Source: an uncultured Prevotellaceae bacterium (GTDB lineage: Bacteria; Bacteroidota; Bacteroidia; Bacteroidales; Bacteroidaceae). From it: DNA of 43,321 bases. The notes below the pieces were generated by a model. It was given only the letters and a program-made list of their open reading frames with translations. It made no database searches and was not told the origin of the DNA. Every line of letters starts with the position of its first letter. The stretch's first letter is position 1. Of this stretch, positions 32,664-41,249 are shown in pieces. A program made the translations under genes and the position numbers. The stretch lies in NCBI GenBank assembly GCA_902779745.1, contig CACZCT010000011.1, positions 1-43,321 of the forward strand. The letters run 5' to 3'.

Positions 32664-33011
32664 ATGGATTATAAGAAATCAAAAGCCCCAGTAAATACGG
32701 TGACCCGTAATATTATGGATCTTTGTGAAGAGACTGGTAACATCTATGAGAGTGTGGCTATTATTTCCAAGCGTGCCAACCAGATTAGTGTTCAGATTAA
32801 AGAGGACCTTAGTAAGAAACTAGCAGAGTTTGCTTCCTATAATGATTCTTTGGAAGAGGTCTTTGAAAATCGTGAACAGATAGAAATATCCCGTTATTAC
32901 GAGAAACTTCCCAAACCTTCTTTGCTTGCCACTCAGGAGTTTGTTGAGGATAAGGTGTACTGGCGTGACCCTGCCCGTGACCAGGCAATGATGCAGGAGG
33001 ATCATCTGTAA
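32664..33011 (+). CDS. rpoZ: RNA polymerase omega subunit (Bacteroidetes RpoZ/Rpb6-like)
   Basis: A 115-residue protein with NTVTRNIMDLCEETGNIYESVAIISKRANQI, shown here as MDLCEETGNIYESVAIISKR plus ANQIS, matching the divergent omega of Bacteroidetes. Omega helps fold beta-prime and is part of the (p)ppGpp site in other phyla. It lies 3 nt after bamD and 2 nt before the DUF4293 gene, so the three are one operon. Confidence 0.85.
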   Translation: MDYKKSKAPVNTVTRNIMDLCEETGNIYESVAIISKRANQISVQIKEDLSKKLAEFASYNDSLEEVFENREQIEISRYYEKLPKPSLLATQEFVEDKVYWRDPARDQAMMQEDHL

Positions 33012-33013
33012 TT

Positions 33014-33466
33014 ATGATACAGCGCAAACAATCAATATTCCTGTTCATGGCGGCAGTCTTTGGCATACTTGTCTTGTGTATGCAACTTGCCACTGTATCG
33101 TCTGACGGACTGACAATCTATCGGGTGTATAGCCTATGGGCAATAGGGCAGGGCGGAATGGTATCATTTGCTCCGTGCCCGTTGTTTATATTGATGCTCA
33201 TATCAACTACATTGAGTGTTTGTACCATATTTTTATACAAGCGTAGACCATTACAGGCTCGTTTGTGTATGGTGAATATATTGATTATGTTCCTGTGGTA
33301 TATAGCCATGATTGTGGTTAATAAGCATTTGGCACCTGATGCCATGAACTTTCGCATAGAAATTGTTTCATCTTTTCCGATTGTTGTTGCCATCCTTCTT
33401 TTGATGGCACGTAAAGGAATTTTGGCGGATGAGAAGCTGGTGAGAGCAGCAGATAGAATCAGATAA
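33014..33466 (+). CDS. DUF4293 family membrane protein
   Basis: A 150-residue protein with four hydrophobic spans (about 7-26, 53-73, 85-103 and 119-135) and the family opening MIQRKQSIFLFMAAV. DUF4293 is a Bacteroidetes family of unknown function. It is the last gene of the bamD-rpoZ unit and is followed by a perfect palindromic terminator. Confidence 0.83.
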   Translation: MIQRKQSIFLFMAAVFGILVLCMQLATVSSDGLTIYRVYSLWAIGQGGMVSFAPCPLFILMLISTTLSVCTIFLYKRRPLQARLCMVNILIMFLWYIAMIVVNKHLAPDAMNFRIEIVSSFPIVVAILLLMARKGILADEKLVRAADRIR

Positions 33467-33499
33467 AAAAGGAAGGTGTTCGAACACCTTCCTTTTTTA
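33464..33499. terminator. Perfect bidirectional terminator between DUF4293 and valS
   Basis: A 36-bp perfect palindrome with centre at 33481/33482. GGAAGGTGTT pairs with AACACCTTCC, flanked by A6 on the left and T6 on the right, so each strand ends in a U-tract. It serves both convergent genes. Confidence 0.9.
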
Positions 33500-33511
33500 T
33501 ATAAACTTCAT

Positions 33512-36211
33512 TTATTTCTGTGCACGAAGGGCAGCGAGGGATTCCTTTAAAGCAGCAATCTTTTCTTCAGAGTCGCTTTGTTTCTTACGCTCTAGGGCTA
33601 CGACCTGCTCTGGGGCATTAGCTACGAAACGTTCATTGGAGAGTTTCTTCATGACACCAGCCAGGAAGCCTTCAAGGTGTTTTAACTGTGCCTCCTGCTT
33701 CTCAATCTCAGCATCAATGTCAATCATGCTACCAAGGGGAACAGCAAACTCATCCGTACCAACCATGAAAGCAGAGGCGGTAGCATTTTTCTCAGCAACG
33801 GTATGGATGGCACTGACATTTGCCATCTTCATGATGACTGCCACATATGACTCAAAATGATTAGATGATACGGCTTGCAGTTCCAAAGCCTCTTTGGGGG
33901 CAATGTTCTTCTGGTTGCGTACCATACGGACACCGCTGACTATCTGCTTGACTTGCTCAATATCAGCAAGGAGTTGCTTGTCCTCTATTGGTAAACTGCT
34001 GAGTACGAGACTCTCACGCATGATGCTTTCTCCTGCCTTGCGCTCATAAAGTGCTTGCCAGAGTTCCTCTGTGATGAATGGCATGAAAGGATGCAGCATC
34101 TTCAACAGAACGTCAAAGAAATGTAATGTCTCCTCATAGGTAATCTTGTCAATAGGCTGTGCCTCGCCATTGACATAGGCAGGCTTTACCATTTCCAGAT
34201 ACCAACTGGAGAACTCGTCCCAGAAAAGTTTGTAGACTGCCATCAGTGCCTCTGAGATGCGATACTTGGAGAAAAGGTCTTGTAATTCCTCGTTTACTTC
34301 CTTGAGCTTTGCGTCAAACCAGGCGGTAGCAATCTTGCTTGCCTCTTTCTGTTCCACGTCAGCTACCTGCCATCCCTTGACGAGACGAAAGGCATTCCAT
34401 ATTTTGTTGTTGAAGTTACGTCCTTGTTCGCAGAGTGCTTCGTCAAATAGGATGTCATTACCGGCAGGGGCAGAGAGCATCATACCCATGCGCACACCGT
34501 CGGCACCGAACTTCTCAATAAGTTCGATGGGATCGGGTGAGTTACCCAATGACTTGGACATCTTGCGTCCTAATTTGTCGCGGACAATACCTGTGAAATA
34601 GACATTCTTGAAGGGGAAGGTTCCCATATATTCCTCACCAGCCATAATCATACGAGCCACCCAGAAAAAGATAATATCAGGAGCTGTCACGAGGTCGGAA
34701 GTGGGATAGTAGTACTTGATCTCCTCGTTGCCAGGATTGTTGATACCGTCGAAGAGGGAGATTGGCCAGAGCCATGAAGAGAACCACGTATCAAGGGCAT
34801 CCTCATCCTGACGAAGGTCAGCATCTGTAATCTTTGGGTTCTTCTGCTGAGCCAGTTTCAGAGCCTCCTCACGAGTAACGGCAACTACATAGTCGTCGTT
34901 CTCGTTATAGTAGTACGCAGGAATGCGATGTCCCCACCATAGCTGACGGGAGATGCACCAGTCTTGGATATTCTCCAGCCAGTTCTTATAGGTGTTCTTA
35001 TATTTCTCAGGATAGAAATTCATCTCGCCGTTCATGACAGGCGGTAAGGCAATATCTGCGAAATGCTTCATTTTCAAGAACCATTGCAGGGAGAGGCGTG
35101 GCTCGATAGCGGTGTCTGGGTTACGCTCAGAGTAGCCCACCTTATTTGTATAGTCCTCTATACGTTCCATAAGACCAGCCTCCTGTAAGTCTTTGGCAAT
35201 CTGTTTACGGCAGTCCATACGGTCCATTCCTACATAGATAGGACTCTGTTCACTGATGGTACCGTCGGGGTTGAAGATGTCGATTGTCTCCAAGTTGTGG
35301 GTCTTGCCCAGCATGTAGTCGTTGGTGTCGTGGGCAGGTGTTACTTTCAAACAACCCGTGCCGAACTCGATGTCTACATAACGGTCTTCTATCACGGGGA
35401 TGACACGGTTCACCAATGGAACAATTACCTTGCGTCCTTTCAACCACTGGTTTTTGGGGTCTTTCGGGTTAATACACATGGCTGTATCACCCATGATGGT
35501 CTCTGGACGGGTGGTGGCAACGACGGCATAGTAACCCTTAGTATCCTTGTGGATGACGTTGCCTTCTTTCTCTAGGTTTTCTAGATTATCTAGACCTTCA
35601 ACATAATATTTCAGATGGAACAGATGGCTCTGCTCTTCTTTATAGATTACCTCCTCGGTAGAAAGTGCTGTCAATGCTTTGGGATCCCAGTTGACCATAC
35701 GAAGACCACGATAGATTAGCCCCTTGTTATAGAGGTCAACAAAGACCTTGATAACACTCTTCGAACGTTTCTCGTCCATGGTAAAAGCGGTACGGTCCCA
35801 ATCGCAGGAAGCACCTAAGCGACGAAGTTGCTTCAGGATGATACCACCATGTTCGTCGGTCCAGTCCCATGCGTGTTTCAGAAAATCCTCACGGGTCAGG
35901 TCGTGTTTCTTGATGCCTTGCTCGGAGAGTTTTTTCACTACTTTCGCCTCCGTGGCGATAGACGCATGATCAGTGCCTGGTACCCAACAGGCATTCTTGC
36001 CCTCCATACGGGCACGGCGTACCAAAATATCCTGAATGGTGTTGTTCAGCATGTGTCCCATATGCAATACCCCTGTTACGTTGGGAGGGGGGATGACTAT
36101 TGTGTATGGCTCACGTTCGTCAGGTTTGCTGGCGAATAATTTGTGGTCCAGCCAATACTGATACCATTTCGACTCGACCTCTTTTGGATCGTATTTACTT
36201 GCTAATTCCAT
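33512..36211 (-). CDS. valS: Valyl-tRNA synthetase
   Basis: Class Ia synthetase of 899 residues that charges tRNA-Val and edits Thr-tRNA. HMGH (50-53) is the HIGH motif and KMSKS is at 550-554. The CP1 editing domain contains [15 protein letters not shown]; the C-terminal coiled-coil (about 830-899, Lys/Glu-rich) is present. Just before the editing motif lies a short Leu-Glu-Asn triplet run (about 205-214, LDNLENLE) encoded by a 9-nt DNA repeat. A -7 box at 36236-36243 gives a leader of about 20 nt. Confidence 0.97.
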   Translation of the reverse strand: MELASKYDPKEVESKWYQYWLDHKLFASKPDEREPYTIVIPPPNVTGVLHMGHMLNNTIQDILVRRARMEGKNACWVPGTDHASIATEAKVVKKLSEQGIKKHDLTREDFLKHAWDWTDEHGGIILKQLRRLGASCDWDRTAFTMDEKRSKSVIKVFVDLYNKGLIYRGLRMVNWDPKALTALSTEEVIYKEEQSHLFHLKYYVEGLDNLENLEKEGNVIHKDTKGYYAVVATTRPETIMGDTAMCINPKDPKNQWLKGRKVIVPLVNRVIPVIEDRYVDIEFGTGCLKVTPAHDTNDYMLGKTHNLETIDIFNPDGTISEQSPIYVGMDRMDCRKQIAKDLQEAGLMERIEDYTNKVGYSERNPDTAIEPRLSLQWFLKMKHFADIALPPVMNGEMNFYPEKYKNTYKNWLENIQDWCISRQLWWGHRIPAYYYNENDDYVVAVTREEALKLAQQKNPKITDADLRQDEDALDTWFSSWLWPISLFDGINNPGNEEIKYYYPTSDLVTAPDIIFFWVARMIMAGEEYMGTFPFKNVYFTGIVRDKLGRKMSKSLGNSPDPIELIEKFGADGVRMGMMLSAPAGNDILFDEALCEQGRNFNNKIWNAFRLVKGWQVADVEQKEASKIATAWFDAKLKEVNEELQDLFSKYRISEALMAVYKLFWDEFSSWYLEMVKPAYVNGEAQPIDKITYEETLHFFDVLLKMLHPFMPFITEELWQALYERKAGESIMRESLVLSSLPIEDKQLLADIEQVKQIVSGVRMVRNQKNIAPKEALELQAVSSNHFESYVAVIMKMANVSAIHTVAEKNATASAFMVGTDEFAVPLGSMIDIDAEIEKQEAQLKHLEGFLAGVMKKLSNERFVANAPEQVVALERKKQSDSEEKIAALKESLAALRAQK
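35572..35598 (-). repeat. Three 9-nt repeats (CTAGNNNNT) inside valS
   Basis: Plus-strand units CTAGGTTTT (35572-35580), CTAGATTAT (35581-35589) and CTAGACCTT (35590-35598) encode the Leu-Asp-Asn / Leu-Glu-Asn / Leu-Glu-Lys run on the minus strand. The core differs from the gyrA-type unit but the 9-nt period is the same. Confidence 0.6.
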
Positions 36212-36235
36212 ATACCTATTTTATAATAATGGGTG

Positions 36236-36243
36236 CAAAGGTA
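36236..36243 (-). promoter_or_regulatory. -7 element for valS
   Basis: Minus-strand TACCTTTG followed by C, 24 nt before the valS ATG. No convincing TTTG at 19-21 nt spacing. Confidence 0.6.
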
Positions 36244-36287
36244 CGAAATAAATGTGAAATATTGATTATCAATTAAGAAATTTTTTG

Positions 36288-36295
36288 TACCTTTG
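36288..36295 (+). promoter_or_regulatory. -7 element abutting mazG
   Basis: TACCTTTG followed by C, ending 8 nt before the mazG ATG; the -33 element is not clear. The transcript would have almost no leader. Confidence 0.58.
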
Positions 36296-36303
36296 CCCCT
36301 ACT

Positions 36304-37104
36304 ATGGAACAAATGCATACCAGAGAAGAGAAGATGGCAGCTTTTGGAAGACTGCTTGATGTCATGGATCGCTTACGGGTGGAATGTCCTTGGGATCGTA
36401 AGCAGACCAATGATTCTTTGCGCCCCAATACGATAGAGGAGGTGTATGAACTTTGTGATGCGTTAATCAAAGATGATTCGCATGAGATATGCAAAGAGTT
36501 GGGTGATGTATTGCTTCATATCGTATTCTATAGTCGTATAGGAGAAGAAAAGGGACTTTATGATGTGGCTGACGTCTGTAACAAGCTGTGTGACAAAATG
36601 ATATTCCGTCATCCGCATGTATATGGGGAGGTGGTTGCCAAGAGTGCAGAACAGGTGCTTGACAACTGGGAGCAGATTAAACAAAGGGAGAAGGATGGGA
36701 ATAAAAGTGTCCTGAGCGGTGTCCCTGTTTCCTTGCCGTCTCTGATTAAGGCTTACCGTATTCAAGACAAGGCTCGCCATGTCGGTTTTGACTGGGAGGA
36801 CAAACAGGATGTGTGGACAAAAGTCCGTGAGGAATTGGATGAATTGGAGGCAGAACTCGAGCGAGAGGATAAAATACACTCAGAGAAAGAATTGGGTGAT
36901 TTCATCTTTGCTGTTATCAATGCGGCGCGCCTCTATCACCTGAATCCGGATAATGCCTTGGAGGCGACCAATCAGAAGTTCATCCGACGTTTTAATTATA
37001 TAGAGGAGCATAGCATCAAAGTTGGAAAGCCATTGACGGAGATGACTCTTGAGGAAATGGATGCGCTTTGGAATGAGGCAAAACAAAAGGAGAATAACAA
37101 TTAA
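36304..37104 (+). CDS. mazG: Nucleoside triphosphate pyrophosphohydrolase MazG
   Basis: A 266-residue protein with two MazG domains. The first has CPWDRKQT, EEVYELCDAL and KELGDVLLHIVFYSR (the EExxE and ExxD metal ligands); the second has VREELDELEAEL and EKELGDFIFAVINAAR. It hydrolyses NTPs to NMP and PPi, cleaning the nucleotide pool. It is divergent from valS and followed at 12 nt by a lipoprotein gene. Confidence 0.94.
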   Translation: MEQMHTREEKMAAFGRLLDVMDRLRVECPWDRKQTNDSLRPNTIEEVYELCDALIKDDSHEICKELGDVLLHIVFYSRIGEEKGLYDVADVCNKLCDKMIFRHPHVYGEVVAKSAEQVLDNWEQIKQREKDGNKSVLSGVPVSLPSLIKAYRIQDKARHVGFDWEDKQDVWTKVREELDELEAELEREDKIHSEKELGDFIFAVINAARLYHLNPDNALEATNQKFIRRFNYIEEHSIKVGKPLTEMTLEEMDALWNEAKQKENNN

Positions 37105-37116
37105 AGGATATTTATT

Positions 37117-37782
37117 ATGAAGAGATTTTCATGGATTGTATTGACAATTGTCGCTGTGGTTATGACCATCTGTAGTTGTGGAGGCAAGACACAGCCAGTT
37201 CCCTTTGACAATGGTGACTCAACGGATATGAGTGCCTTGCAGGATCCTACCATCTATGGCATATGTGGAGAAGGCTCGGCAATGAACACATTGCAAGTCG
37301 TAACGGATCTGGGTGATACCATACAGTTGGATATTACTTATGCCCGTGAGAATAACAAGGTGTTTGGCGGACTGCAGGCTGGTGACCGAATGGCAGTGGT
37401 ACCTAATGCCAAGAAGACTGAAGCACTTATTGTTATCAACCAGGCAGCCCTGTTGGGCAACTGGGTGATGCCCAATCCATTGGATGGAAGTGATGAGGTA
37501 GGCTTCCGTATTAAGGAAGGAGGTATTGTTGAGGGTATCGAACAAAGTACACTGACCTATAAGACTTGGCGGCTTATACGAGGAAAACTAGAACTGGTCG
37601 CTGTGCGTGAAGGTGGTGGTGAAGACGAGGAAATTGGACTCTATGATATTGTGACCCTTGCTCCAGACTCTCTGATACTGAAAGAAGGCGATGACTTATA
37701 TGAATATGGTCGTCAGCAGATGAAAAAACCAGATTCTGACATCAAGTTGGAAGAGGCATCAGAAGACGATTATAAGATATGA
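37117..37782 (+). CDS. Lipocalin-like lipoprotein
   Basis: A 221-residue lipoprotein with lipobox ICSC (Cys21). The C-terminal half (about 108-200) is beta-rich, and LLGNWVMPNPLDGSDEVGF with YDIVTLAPDSLILK looks like the lipocalin-like domains of Bacteroidetes lipoproteins. The first half is a separate beta-rich segment (about 45-100). Ligand and role unknown. It is followed at 9 nt by rnz. Confidence 0.75.
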   Translation: MKRFSWIVLTIVAVVMTICSCGGKTQPVPFDNGDSTDMSALQDPTIYGICGEGSAMNTLQVVTDLGDTIQLDITYARENNKVFGGLQAGDRMAVVPNAKKTEALIVINQAALLGNWVMPNPLDGSDEVGFRIKEGGIVEGIEQSTLTYKTWRLIRGKLELVAVREGGGEDEEIGLYDIVTLAPDSLILKEGDDLYEYGRQQMKKPDSDIKLEEASEDDYKI

Positions 37783-37791
37783 TATAATAGA

Positions 37792-38706
37792 TTGGAGCCC
37801 TTTAAGATACATATTTTAGGATGTGGAAGCGCTTTGCCGACACTTCGTCATTATGCATCGGCGCAGGTGGTGGAGTTACGGGGAAAGCAGTTTATGATAG
37901 ATTGCGGTGAAGGAACGCAAATGCAGTTGCGGCGTTCCCGTATCCGTTTTACTAAACTTTCTGCAGTATTTATTACCCACCTCCACGGAGACCATTGTTT
38001 CGGGCTTATCGGCATGATAAGTACCTTTGGACTGTTGGGACGAACGGCAAAATTGGAAATATATGGTCCTGCAGCGTTAGAGTCAATCCTTTTCGAACAG
38101 ATACAGATGTTTTGTCACGGTTTAGAGTATGAGGTCGTCTTTCATGCTGTGGATACGACAATGCAGAAAGTGATATATGAGGATCGCAGCCTGACCGTTG
38201 AGACGATACCTTTGAATCATCGCATGCCTTGTTGCGGCTATTTGTTCAGAGAGAAAGCCACGTTACCCCATATCAAACGTGACATGATTGATTTTTATCA
38301 GATACCGACTAGTCAGATCAATAATGTTAAGGCGGGTGCCGATTGGGTGACGGAAGAGGGAGAGCATGTTCCAAACAGCCGGCTGGTAGAGCCGGCAGAG
38401 GCTCCCCGTAGTTATGCATATTGCAGTGACACCCGATATGTTCCTACCCTTCATGAGCACATTAAAGGAGTGACAGCGTTGTATCATGAGAGTACCTATG
38501 GTGAAGACAATCTGTTGTTGGCAGAGAAGTATTTTCATTCTACGGCACGTCAGGCGGCTTTGGTGGCTCGTGATGCTCAGGTCGGACGGTTGTTGTTGGG
38601 ACATTATTCTTCACGTTATGAGGACGAGAACATCCTCCTAAATGAAGCCAAACAAGTGTTTGAGAACACAGAATTGTGTGATGAACAGATGATTTTTGAG
38701 CTATAA
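37792..38706 (+). CDS. rnz: Ribonuclease Z
   Basis: Metallo-beta-lactamase-fold tRNA 3'-endonuclease, 304 residues. The zinc motif HLHGDH is at 63-68, and later ligands are NHRMPCCGY, CSDTRY and the HESTYG and LLGHYSSRY segments. MEPFKIHILGCGSALPT at the N-terminus matches the family. The start must be the TTG at 37792: the frame is closed by the previous gene's own stop codon three codons upstream and no ATG lies between. Confidence 0.93.
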   Translation: MEPFKIHILGCGSALPTLRHYASAQVVELRGKQFMIDCGEGTQMQLRRSRIRFTKLSAVFITHLHGDHCFGLIGMISTFGLLGRTAKLEIYGPAALESILFEQIQMFCHGLEYEVVFHAVDTTMQKVIYEDRSLTVETIPLNHRMPCCGYLFREKATLPHIKRDMIDFYQIPTSQINNVKAGADWVTEEGEHVPNSRLVEPAEAPRSYAYCSDTRYVPTLHEHIKGVTALYHESTYGEDNLLLAEKYFHSTARQAALVARDAQVGRLLLGHYSSRYEDENILLNEAKQVFENTELCDEQMIFEL

Positions 38707-38727
38707 GTGCATTTTTTTATAGAAATA

Positions 38728-38759
38728 TTTGGTCTTTTCAAATATTATGATTACCTTTG
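38728..38759 (+). promoter_or_regulatory. Promoter for the CTD-like / L,D-transpeptidase / ECF operon
   Basis: TTTG (38728-38731), a 20-nt spacer and TACCTTTG (38752-38759) match the housekeeping consensus exactly. The predicted start is near 38765, about 15 nt before the ATG at 38780. Confidence 0.82.
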
Positions 38760-38779
38760 CAATGTAATATGTGAGGCTT

Positions 38780-39100
38780 ATGACGAAACGATTACTACTT
38801 TTAACCCTTTTTGCAGCATGTTTGCTCATGTTTCCGACGAATACTCAGGCGGCTCAGTCTGAGCAATATGGTGTAGAGCAAATCGAGGAGAAAAGCGACG
38901 TTCAAATCAAGGTTTCCAAATCGGGTAGTGTTTATATTACAGGTGCTGAAGGGCAAATCATGGAACTCATCTCATTAACGGGACGCCATGTGTTCTCTGT
39001 ACGCATTGAAAGTCCTGCGCAAAAAATTGAATTAACAAACATACCTAAAGGTTGCTACATTATCAAAGTTGGAAAGGTCGTCAGAAAAATAGTTATCTGA
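38780..39100 (+). CDS. Small secreted protein with T9SS C-terminal-domain-like tail
   Basis: A 106-residue protein with a signal peptide (KR, then a Leu-rich core, cleavage after NTQA at about residue 24) and about 80 mature residues. The last 50 look like a Por-secretion-tail (T9SS type A sorting domain): ELISLTGRHVFSVRI, then IELTNIPKGCYIIKVGKVVRKIVI, shown as KGCYIIKVG and KIVI at the C-terminus. There is almost no passenger before it. The family match is by eye. A GTG at 38771 is an alternative start. The gene overlaps the following transpeptidase gene by 49 nt, and together they lie under a good promoter. Confidence 0.68.
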   Translation: MTKRLLLLTLFAACLLMFPTNTQAAQSEQYGVEQIEEKSDVQIKVSKSGSVYITGAEGQIMELISLTGRHVFSVRIESPAQKIELTNIPKGCYIIKVGKVVRKIVI

Positions 39101-40656
39101 CATTCCTTTTATTTCTGGTAGTCTCTTTTGTCTTTATTGGTTGTGATAAGGGATCTATTCAGAAAAGCGAAATATCAACAGAGGCGTTTTCATCTTTGAG
39201 GACGCCTGTTTTTGAGATATCCCCCTCGGAAATCCAATTGAAATTGAAGAAGATGGGACAAGTAGGTAGAGATTCCTTGTCTCCTGATAACCGGACGGCT
39301 TTGTATTATCACGATGGCGGACAGATGCTGTGGTTTGACCGACAGGGCATTACGGATATGGCGGATACCTTGATACAACGGTTGTTTCAAGTAAACCGTA
39401 TCGGCTTTTCTGACGCATTCTTTAGAGTAAAAGATCTTGAGGGCGAACTCCAGAGGTTCAAAGCATTAGATTTTGACAAGAAACATACTGTCAATGACGT
39501 GATAGCTCATTTGGAGTATAACCTGACTCGTGCCTATCTTACCTATGTGGCAGGACAACAATATGGCTTTGTCAATCCGAAGCATGCCATGAACAGAGTG
39601 GAGTCTAAGCCGGATAGCACAGGAAAGGTGAAAGTCAGTTACGTCAATCTTTTTGATTCCCCGATAGAGCGTCCTTCTCATATTTTCTACAAGAAGGCTT
39701 TCCGGAAAATTCAGAACGACAGTGTCGGGGAGATGATGACGGAGGTGGAGCCTCAGTCCGTTCTGTACCGACAGTTGCTTCACCAATTGGATTCGGTCTC
39801 TTCGGATCAGAGTCGCAAACGTATCCTGGTGAATATGGAACGGTGCCGCTGGCGAGAAAAGACTCCGATGCCAACATTAGGAAAAAGGGTTATCGTCAAT
39901 GTACCTGCTTTCATGCTCTATGCCTATGGACCAGACTCTGTGATGTCGATGCGTATCGGATGTGGAGCTACGAAGACCAAGACTCCGTTACTGACCAGTG
40001 CTATTGAGTACATGCAGATCAACCCAGAATGGAATATCCCACAGAGTATTGTGAACAATGACGTAATGTACCATGCTGGCGACAGCAGCTATTTTGCCCG
40101 TCACCGCTATTATATCGCAGAACGTTCCACAGGTAAGAAAGTGGCTATTGGCAGTGTGTCCCGTGCCATGCTTGCCAGTGGTAAGTATCGTGTGTCACAG
40201 GATGGTGGCAGAGGTAACTCTTTAGGACGTATTGTGTTCCGTTTCAAGAACAACTTCTCTGTCTATTTACACGATACCTCTACACCTGGTTTTTTCCAGA
40301 ACAGTTGGCGTGGAGTATCTCATGGTTGCGTACGAGTGCAACGACCTTTTGACCTTGCCCATTTCCTGTTGGGTGATACAGACTCCTGGACACTTGACAA
40401 GATTCGTATCTCGATGGACCTTCCTCCAATGACAGAACAGGGTAGAGAGTATATACGTACCCATCAGCAAGAGGAGAATGGGACTGGAAGAAAACTGCCA
40501 TTCAAACTGATCAGTTACATGCCAGTAAAACCTCATGTACCTCTTTATATTATATATTATACCATTTATCCAGATGAGTATGGAAGGGTAACGAACTATC
40601 CGGATGTTTATGGATATGATAATCTAGTTTGGAATCATCTTAAGAAATATCTCTAA
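39052..40656 (+). CDS. L,D-transpeptidase (YcbB/YkuD-like) lipoprotein
   Basis: A 534-residue protein. The YkuD catalytic motif is SHGCVR with His424 and Cys426, preceded by HDTSTPGFF; the family scaffold region (about 120-260) comes first. It cross-links peptidoglycan through 3-3 bonds or attaches proteins to it, in the periplasm. The N-terminus has a lipobox-like FIGC (Cys31), so it may be a lipoprotein. The start is unusual: an in-frame TAA at 39046 leaves the TTG at 39052 as the only near start, 49 nt inside the previous gene; a CTG at 39097 overlapping its stop is less likely. The stop overlaps the sigma-factor start (TAATG). Confidence 0.85.
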   Translation: MLHYQSWKGRQKNSYLTFLLFLVVSFVFIGCDKGSIQKSEISTEAFSSLRTPVFEISPSEIQLKLKKMGQVGRDSLSPDNRTALYYHDGGQMLWFDRQGITDMADTLIQRLFQVNRIGFSDAFFRVKDLEGELQRFKALDFDKKHTVNDVIAHLEYNLTRAYLTYVAGQQYGFVNPKHAMNRVESKPDSTGKVKVSYVNLFDSPIERPSHIFYKKAFRKIQNDSVGEMMTEVEPQSVLYRQLLHQLDSVSSDQSRKRILVNMERCRWREKTPMPTLGKRVIVNVPAFMLYAYGPDSVMSMRIGCGATKTKTPLLTSAIEYMQINPEWNIPQSIVNNDVMYHAGDSSYFARHRYYIAERSTGKKVAIGSVSRAMLASGKYRVSQDGGRGNSLGRIVFRFKNNFSVYLHDTSTPGFFQNSWRGVSHGCVRVQRPFDLAHFLLGDTDSWTLDKIRISMDLPPMTEQGREYIRTHQQEENGTGRKLPFKLISYMPVKPHVPLYIIYYTIYPDEYGRVTNYPDVYGYDNLVWNHLKKYL

Positions 40657-41207
40657 TGCTCCCTGAGGATGAGAAGCGAATAATGGAAGAACTTTCCAAT
40701 CCGTCTACCCAACGGAAAGCATTTGAGAAAGTCATCCGTCAATATAGTGAACAACTATATTGGCAGGTTCGTCGTATCGTTCTCACTCATGAGGATGCCA
40801 ATGACGTGATGCAGAATGTGATGATGAAGGCATGGCTCAATCTCGACAATTTCCATCAGGCTTCCAAGTTGTCTACCTGGCTATATCGTATTGCTATCAA
40901 TGAGAGTCTGGATTTTGTGCGTCATCAGAAAACAAAGGGTATGTCAACCAGTATGGATACTGTGGGAAGTATTGCCAACACCTTGCTTGCCGACAACTAT
41001 TTTGACGGTGATGAGACGGAGGCGCAGCTACAGGAGGCTATCGCTCAGTTGCCTGATGTACAACGGACGGTATTCCAGCTTCGCTATTTTGAGGATATGA
41101 AATACAGTGACATGAGTGAGATCCTGCACACCTCAGAAGGTGCCTTGAAGGCTTCCTATCATATCGCGGTGAAGAAAATATCTGAGTTTTTTAAACAAAG
41201 AGATTAA
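40656..41207 (+). CDS. ECF-type RNA polymerase sigma factor
   Basis: A 183-residue sigma-70 family protein with region 2 (about 25-95: YWQVRRIVLTHEDANDVMQN, then FHQASKLSTWLYRIAINESLD) and region 4 (about 120-178: LPDVQRTVFQLRYFEDMKYSDMSEILHTSEGALKASYH, shown as YSDMSEILHTSEGAL). The start overlaps the transpeptidase stop by one base. The anti-sigma-like membrane protein follows 42 nt downstream (12 nt if a GTG start is used), so this looks like a small envelope-stress module that also controls or is coupled to peptidoglycan cross-linking. Confidence 0.9.
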   Translation: MLPEDEKRIMEELSNPSTQRKAFEKVIRQYSEQLYWQVRRIVLTHEDANDVMQNVMMKAWLNLDNFHQASKLSTWLYRIAINESLDFVRHQKTKGMSTSMDTVGSIANTLLADNYFDGDETEAQLQEAIAQLPDVQRTVFQLRYFEDMKYSDMSEILHTSEGALKASYHIAVKKISEFFKQRD

Positions 41208-41249
41208 ACGTTTTGGGAAGTGAAACGTCCAAATAATAAACAGAAGAAG

